Source: CAYLMG01 sp964464635
GTDB lineage: Bacteria; Planctomycetota; Phycisphaerae; Sedimentisphaerales; Anaerobacaceae
Direction of reading: 5' to 3'
DNA length: 9,337 bases
Assembly: GCA_964464635.1 (NCBI GenBank)
Contig: CAYXGT010000100.1
Coordinates: 1 to 9,337 of the forward strand
Part shown: in pieces, positions 5,751 to 9,337 of the stretch
Layout: every line of letters begins with the position of its first letter
How positions within the stretch are numbered: the stretch's first letter is position 1
Made by a program: the position numbers and the translations under genes
Notes under the pieces: generated by a model
Told to the model about the DNA's origin: nothing
Databases searched by the model: none
Seen by the model: the letters and a program-made list of their open reading frames with translations, nothing else

Positions 5751-6638
5751 TTATTTAAATACTATTTCTTTACTGTCGAATACCGGGCCGTCAGTGCAGC
5801 ACATTTTATAAGTTGTCTCGTTCGAGCCTTCAAGTTTACACTCGACGGCACAGCCCTGGCATATACCAAAACCGCAGGCCATCATTCTTTCCATACTAAT
5901 CTGGCAATCGATACCTCTGCTGTTCGCAATATCAGCTACTTTTGCGAGCATCTCTTCCGGGCCGCAGCCATAAATAATGATTTGGTCTTTTTGCTTTTGA
6001 TTTTCATCGAGGAATTTTTCCAGCGGCACGGTTACGAAGCCGGCCTGGCCGGCAGAGCCGTCGTCGGTTGTAATCACGCATTTAGTCCAGCATTTGGAAA
6101 AATTGTCGGTATCGAAGGGAAGTTTCTCTTTGGTTTTTGCACCGGCGATTGCAATAACTTCAAAGTCAGGATAATTTCTGGCAAGGACATTTGCCAGATG
6201 CTGCACAGGCGGGCTGCCCATACCGCCGGCAACGAGAACAGCCAGTTTTTTATCTTCGGGTACTGAAAAGCCATTGCCCAAAGGCCCGATTACGCTTACG
6301 CTGTTGCCTGCCTTCAGTGTTGTCATTCGAAGCGTAGCAGGCCCGACTACGCGGTAGAGCATCTCAGCGGTTGTTTTGCCGCCATCGACAACAATGTCAC
6401 AGAAGCTGAAGGGCCTGCGCAGAATAATCTTTCTGCCGAGCTTGTCTTTCAATTCCGGTGATATTACTTTGGGCGACGGCAGGGCGGTCTTACTCAAATC
6501 GACTTCGGCGAACTGGCCGGGGATGGTTTTACCGAAGGCATCCGCTCCGGTACCTTCGAACTCCAGGTCCAGCCTGTAAAAGCACTCGCCTGTCTGCTGA
6601 TTGAGCTTTACGAAGGTGTTGAAAGGCCCTTTTTTCAT
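5751..6638 (-). CDS. pyrK: Dihydroorotate dehydrogenase class 1B, electron-transfer subunit
   Basis: PyrK carries FAD and a [2Fe-2S] cluster and moves electrons from PyrD to NAD+. From the ATG at 6638 the product is 295 residues; a TTG at 6662-6660, 3 bp after the kinase stop, would add 8 (numbering below uses that 303-residue form). The ATG is preferred because it fits the family N-terminus, though AGG upstream of the TTG keeps it possible. Motifs are PGQF (48-51), the FAD-binding RRPFSF (82-87), the nucleotide-binding LVAGGMGSPP (143-152) and YGCGPEEML (231-239). The C-terminal cluster motif has Cys263, Cys268, Cys271 and Cys289 (MACGFGICQGC, then CTDGPVF). About 30 residues separate PGQF from RRPFSF, where the family usually has about 12, so the FAD domain carries an insertion and the protein exceeds the usual ~260 residues. 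Confidence 0.95.
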   Translation of the reverse strand: MKKGPFNTFVKLNQQTGECFYRLDLEFEGTGADAFGKTIPGQFAEVDLSKTALPSPKVISPELKDKLGRKIILRRPFSFCDIVVDGGKTTAEMLYRVVGPATLRMTTLKAGNSVSVIGPLGNGFSVPEDKKLAVLVAGGMGSPPVQHLANVLARNYPDFEVIAIAGAKTKEKLPFDTDNFSKCWTKCVITTDDGSAGQAGFVTVPLEKFLDENQKQKDQIIIYGCGPEEMLAKVADIANSRGIDCQISMERMMACGFGICQGCAVECKLEGSNETTYKMCCTDGPVFDSKEIVFK

Positions 6639-6665
6639 AGCTTTTTTCTTTTCGGCTGACAATTT

Positions 6666-7910
6666 TTAGCCTGTTAAATCAAATACCTTTATGCCGTCAA
6701 CTACTTTACAGATATGCACCGCAAATTTATCAGCGTAATCCGGACGGCTTCGCGGATAGCCTGTTTCGACGGCTTTTTTGAGCTTATCGACGCTTTCAGC
6801 TTTTACGATTGCGCCCGATGCTCCCTTGTCACCGCCGCCTAACATTCTCTCGCCGAGACAGCCCTCGACCGAGCGGGCAATATCGCACATAGTCTCAAGC
6901 TCGGGCCCGCTGATTTTGTAATCGTCCCGCAGGCCGATACCATCTTCTCTGAAAATCGCACCGACTTTTTCTATGTTACCCGATTTCCAGGCATCGAGCA
7001 TTCGGTAGAAACGCTTCTGCGCACCGAAGATATATTTGAGCCTGTCACAAAGGCCGGCATACTTTTTTGAGAATTTGACCATTATTTCGTCGTAGAGTTT
7101 TTCGTCTGTAATATCTGCGAGGCATTTTATTTTGTAACCATTTTTTTGAAGGAGCGAGACGAGCTGCTCACATTCGGCCCTGCGTATTTTGTACGTTGAT
7201 TTTTCAAGGCCCGGCCTGACAGTGCCCGTATCGAGGCCTACAATTCTAAAATCAATAGCGCCTTTACCAAGCGGTACATATTTTATCGAGCGGTCTTTCG
7301 GGTTGTAATGTGTCCCCATTGCTTCTTTGGCAAAGTATATCATTATCTGGTCGAGCTGGCCACAGGGTGAGCCCACGTAGTCATTTTCCACGGCCTGGGC
7401 CATATCGATAATCCTGAAATCGTCTTTGACTTCTATTGCGTTGACATCGAGCAGTGACAATATCAGATTCAGTGTAAGCGATGCGCTTCTGCTCATCCCG
7501 CCGCCGGGAATATTGCCCCATACAACAGCGTTGATACCCTGTTTGAGCTTGAAATTTTCCCTTCGCAGGATATATTCGGCACCGCACGGGAATCTCGCCC
7601 AGGTATCCGCAATCTCTGCTGATTTCGGCTCAGGGACACTGCCAAGGCTGAATTCAATCACACCGTCATCGGCAAAATTGCCGCTAAAGAGTCTGCATTC
7701 GGTCGAGCCGCTCGGCTTGTATGCCATCCAGATAAATCTGTCTGTCCCCACGCCGAAAAGCTCTGTCCCGTTGTAATCACCATGCTCAACGCCGAGACAG
7801 AACCGTGACGAAGTCCTTCTGACCTTGCCGCCTGATATATCGAGTTTTTGCTTTGCAGCAAGCTCCTGAATCGTCTGAATTGCTTTTTGCTCTTCTTTAT
7901 CAGTTAACAT
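6666..7910 (-). CDS. Galactokinase-family GHMP sugar kinase
   Basis: The 414-residue cytoplasmic protein carries the landmarks of galactokinases, which phosphorylate C1 of a sugar with ATP. SSRFCLGVEHGDYNG (34-48) corresponds to the family signature RVNLIGEHTDYN, keeping Arg36 and the sugar-contacting Glu42, His43, Asp45 and Tyr46. IPGGGMSRSASL (134-145) is the GHMP phosphate loop. GQLDQ (184-188) carries the candidate catalytic base Asp187. STYKIRRAEC (238-247) matches the galactokinase segment seen as EYNxRRAEC. GERMLGGGDKGASG (353-366) is the C-terminal glycine motif. Two oddities are Arg141 within the loop where SSS is usual, and Gly44 in place of Thr. The natural sugar may therefore not be galactose. 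It follows the symporter by 18 bp behind a strong ribosome site, so sugar uptake and phosphorylation are probably coupled. Confidence 0.85.
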   Translation of the reverse strand: MLTDKEEQKAIQTIQELAAKQKLDISGGKVRRTSSRFCLGVEHGDYNGTELFGVGTDRFIWMAYKPSGSTECRLFSGNFADDGVIEFSLGSVPEPKSAEIADTWARFPCGAEYILRRENFKLKQGINAVVWGNIPGGGMSRSASLTLNLILSLLDVNAIEVKDDFRIIDMAQAVENDYVGSPCGQLDQIMIYFAKEAMGTHYNPKDRSIKYVPLGKGAIDFRIVGLDTGTVRPGLEKSTYKIRRAECEQLVSLLQKNGYKIKCLADITDEKLYDEIMVKFSKKYAGLCDRLKYIFGAQKRFYRMLDAWKSGNIEKVGAIFREDGIGLRDDYKISGPELETMCDIARSVEGCLGERMLGGGDKGASGAIVKAESVDKLKKAVETGYPRSRPDYADKFAVHICKVVDGIKVFDLTG

Positions 7911-7918
7911 TTGCTCAA

Positions 7919-7926
7919 CACCTCTT
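7919..7926 (-). promoter_or_regulatory. Strong Shine-Dalgarno site of the galactokinase-family gene
   Basis: AAGAGGTG on the minus strand at 7926-7919, with an 8-nt spacer to the ATG at 7910, is the strongest ribosome-binding site in the window. It lies immediately after the TAA stop of the symporter gene and fixes the kinase start. Confidence 0.75.
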
Positions 7927-7928
7927 GA

Positions 7929-9337
7929 TTACCAGAATATTATGTAAAGCACTATTGTAAGAAGTATCACAAGGACGCCGAAGTACACAGAACCACTGGA
8001 CCAGTGCATCTCAATCTTTGTCTGCTCAGGAAGTTTTATCAGTTCCTTCAAGGGCTTTATCAATGTTATTATTAATAAAACCGCTGCGATAGCACCGACC
8101 GTGATTGCCATCCGGTTCAGAAATGCAATGTCACCGAAACCGAAAAACAGGATTCCGTATATAATCGGGCTTAAGACAAGACCTAAAACTCCGCAAACCC
8201 GCGGCGTCTTCTTCACAAACAGCCCGAACAGGAATATCGTAAGCACTCCGGGCGATATGAAGCCCTGGAATTCCTGGATAAACGCAAAAGCGCCCTTGAA
8301 TCTCGGATTTGCCAGTACAGGGGCTATGAAGCAGCCGACAACTACTAAAACCGGAACGCAGCTTCGGCCGACCGATACCAGAATTTTCTGTGCAGCGTCT
8401 TTTTTGAACCATTCCCTGTAGATGTCCATAGTGAATATCGTCGATGCGGCGTTAAGCATCGATGCAAGGGAGCTGATAACTGCCCCCATCAGAGCCGCAA
8501 GCACAAAACCTCTAAGCCCCCTGGGCGTCAGGTACCGAATCAGAAGGGGAAATGCACCGTCGTAGTCATAACCCACGAGTTCCTGCTGGGCCTTGATATT
8601 TGGATGCGTTTTTTTCGCCTGCTTGAGCATATCGGCGTTGATTTTGCTGAGGTCCTGGCCTTTAGGGACTGTTTCGCCCAGCACCTTTGTATTGAACGAT
8701 AATATTTCACCCGCCAGTTGTGGTTTCAGATTTGCGAAGTCACCATCGAACAGAAAGACCATATTTGCAGCTGCCGGGTCGGATTTGACGGCCTCAAATG
8801 ATTCCAGAATGGGTTTGTTTAATGTTTTCATATTCATTGCATCATCGTGCATCTTTGGAGCGTATAAAGTGAAGGCGATTATACCGGGGATACATACGAC
8901 AAAAGGAATAATCAGCTTCAGAAAGGCTGCGAATACCACTCCCCTTTGTCCCTCACGAAGCGAGTGTGCGCCAAGTGTCCTTTGCATAATATACTGGTTC
9001 AGTCCCCAGTAATAAAAGTTCGGTATCCAGATACCGAGCAGCAGGGCGGTCCAGGGTAAAAAGTCGCTTGTTCTGGGCAGTGCCATGTGCATCTTTGCTT
9101 CTTTAAGTATCGCGAATTTTTCTCCAAGTGATGCCTCACCACCGACTCCCAGTGATGTATTTACAGCAGCCTGGCTTATGCCTTCGAATTTGCTCGGGTC
9201 GTTTAGAGCCATAAATGACAGAACCATTATTATTGCACCGCCTATAATCAGCGCCGAGCCCTGTATAAGGTCAGCCCATGCGCAGGCCTTAAGGCCTCCT
9301 GCTGCAACGTATGCTGCTGCTAAAATGCCGACAAACC
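7929..9337 (-). CDS. Sodium/solute symporter, SGLT-like (SLC5/SSS), 5' end beyond the window
   Basis: The frame is open to the right edge; the methionine at 9227 is internal, since the codons upstream of it (9228-9337) encode family sequence, GGLKACAWADLIQG followed by a hydrophobic helix. About 469 codons are present. The visible part has multiple membrane helices. It includes NFYYWGLNQYIMQR (70-83 from the 9227 Met), matching the SGLT sugar-binding helix region, and GLRGFVLAALMGAVISSLAS with NAASTIFTMDIY (237-270), which holds the Ser/Thr residues of the Na2 site. These proteins use the sodium gradient to import sugars or other small solutes across the inner membrane. A soluble stretch of about 100 residues (8562-8858) between two helices is longer than the equivalent loop of animal SGLTs. 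The adjacent kinase points to a sugar substrate. Confidence 0.92.
   Translation of the reverse strand, partial: FVGILAAAYVAAGGLKACAWADLIQGSALIIGGAIIMVLSFMALNDPSKFEGISQAAVNTSLGVGGEASLGEKFAILKEAKMHMALPRTSDFLPWTALLLGIWIPNFYYWGLNQYIMQRTLGAHSLREGQRGVVFAAFLKLIIPFVVCIPGIIAFTLYAPKMHDDAMNMKTLNKPILESFEAVKSDPAAANMVFLFDGDFANLKPQLAGEILSFNTKVLGETVPKGQDLSKINADMLKQAKKTHPNIKAQQELVGYDYDGAFPLLIRYLTPRGLRGFVLAALMGAVISSLASMLNAASTIFTMDIYREWFKKDAAQKILVSVGRSCVPVLVVVGCFIAPVLANPRFKGAFAFIQEFQGFISPGVLTIFLFGLFVKKTPRVCGVLGLVLSPIIYGILFFGFGDIAFLNRMAITVGAIAAVLLIITLIKPLKELIKLPEQTKIEMHWSSGSVYFGVLVILLTIVLYIIFW

Noticed and set aside
5748..6266. 172-codon plus-strand frame opposite pyrK
   Set aside because: It lies antisense to the PyrK NAD-binding and iron-sulfur domains and has no recognisable motif.
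7929..9227. Treating the methionine at 9227 as the symporter start
   Set aside because: The frame continues upstream to the window edge with conserved symporter sequence (GGLKACAWADLIQG), so the true start lies outside.
1..9337. CRISPR array, tRNA or rRNA genes
   Set aside because: No regularly spaced direct repeats, tRNA-like cloverleaf sequence or rRNA segments were seen on either strand, and nearly all of the window is occupied by protein-coding genes.

Overview
The window reads as a compact, almost entirely minus-strand stretch of a bacterial chromosome. Gene content (PyrK/PyrD, DUF167, an SGLT-like symporter with a galactokinase-like kinase, an exported transglutaminase-TPR protein and a RAYT-like transposase start), moderate G+C and mixed Shine-Dalgarno use, including TTG starts, suggest a planctomycete of the Phycisphaerae type. 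That placement is a low-confidence inference; no rRNA or other marker gene is present.

In transcription order (right to left): a sodium/solute symporter whose 5' end lies beyond the right edge (7929-9337); a galactokinase-family kinase (6666-7910); the dihydroorotate dehydrogenase electron-transfer subunit PyrK (5751-6638); a 179-bp gap with two related hairpins and a short open reading frame; a low-G+C DUF5677-like gene (4852-5571); the catalytic subunit PyrD (3902-4834); a 99-residue unknown protein (3600-3899); a DUF167/YggU protein (3278-3586); a MATE transporter (1840-3267); and an exported transglutaminase-like TPR protein (202-1803). Gaps are mostly 2-40 bp, so much of this is probably one or a few transcription units. 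Beyond it, the left edge holds the first 16 codons of a REP-associated-type transposase with its own promoter and a flanking inverted repeat (1-113).

The symporter and kinase plausibly import and phosphorylate a sugar. PyrD and PyrK form the class 1B dihydroorotate dehydrogenase, which oxidises dihydroorotate to orotate using NAD+. The DUF5677 gene and its upstream hairpins separate pyrK from pyrD, which usually sit side by side, and look like an inserted module. The rest of the window is ordinary housekeeping and accessory content. I see no CRISPR array, tRNA or rRNA. The most unusual parts are the pyrK-pyrD gap (4835-5750) and the transposase promoter region at the left edge.
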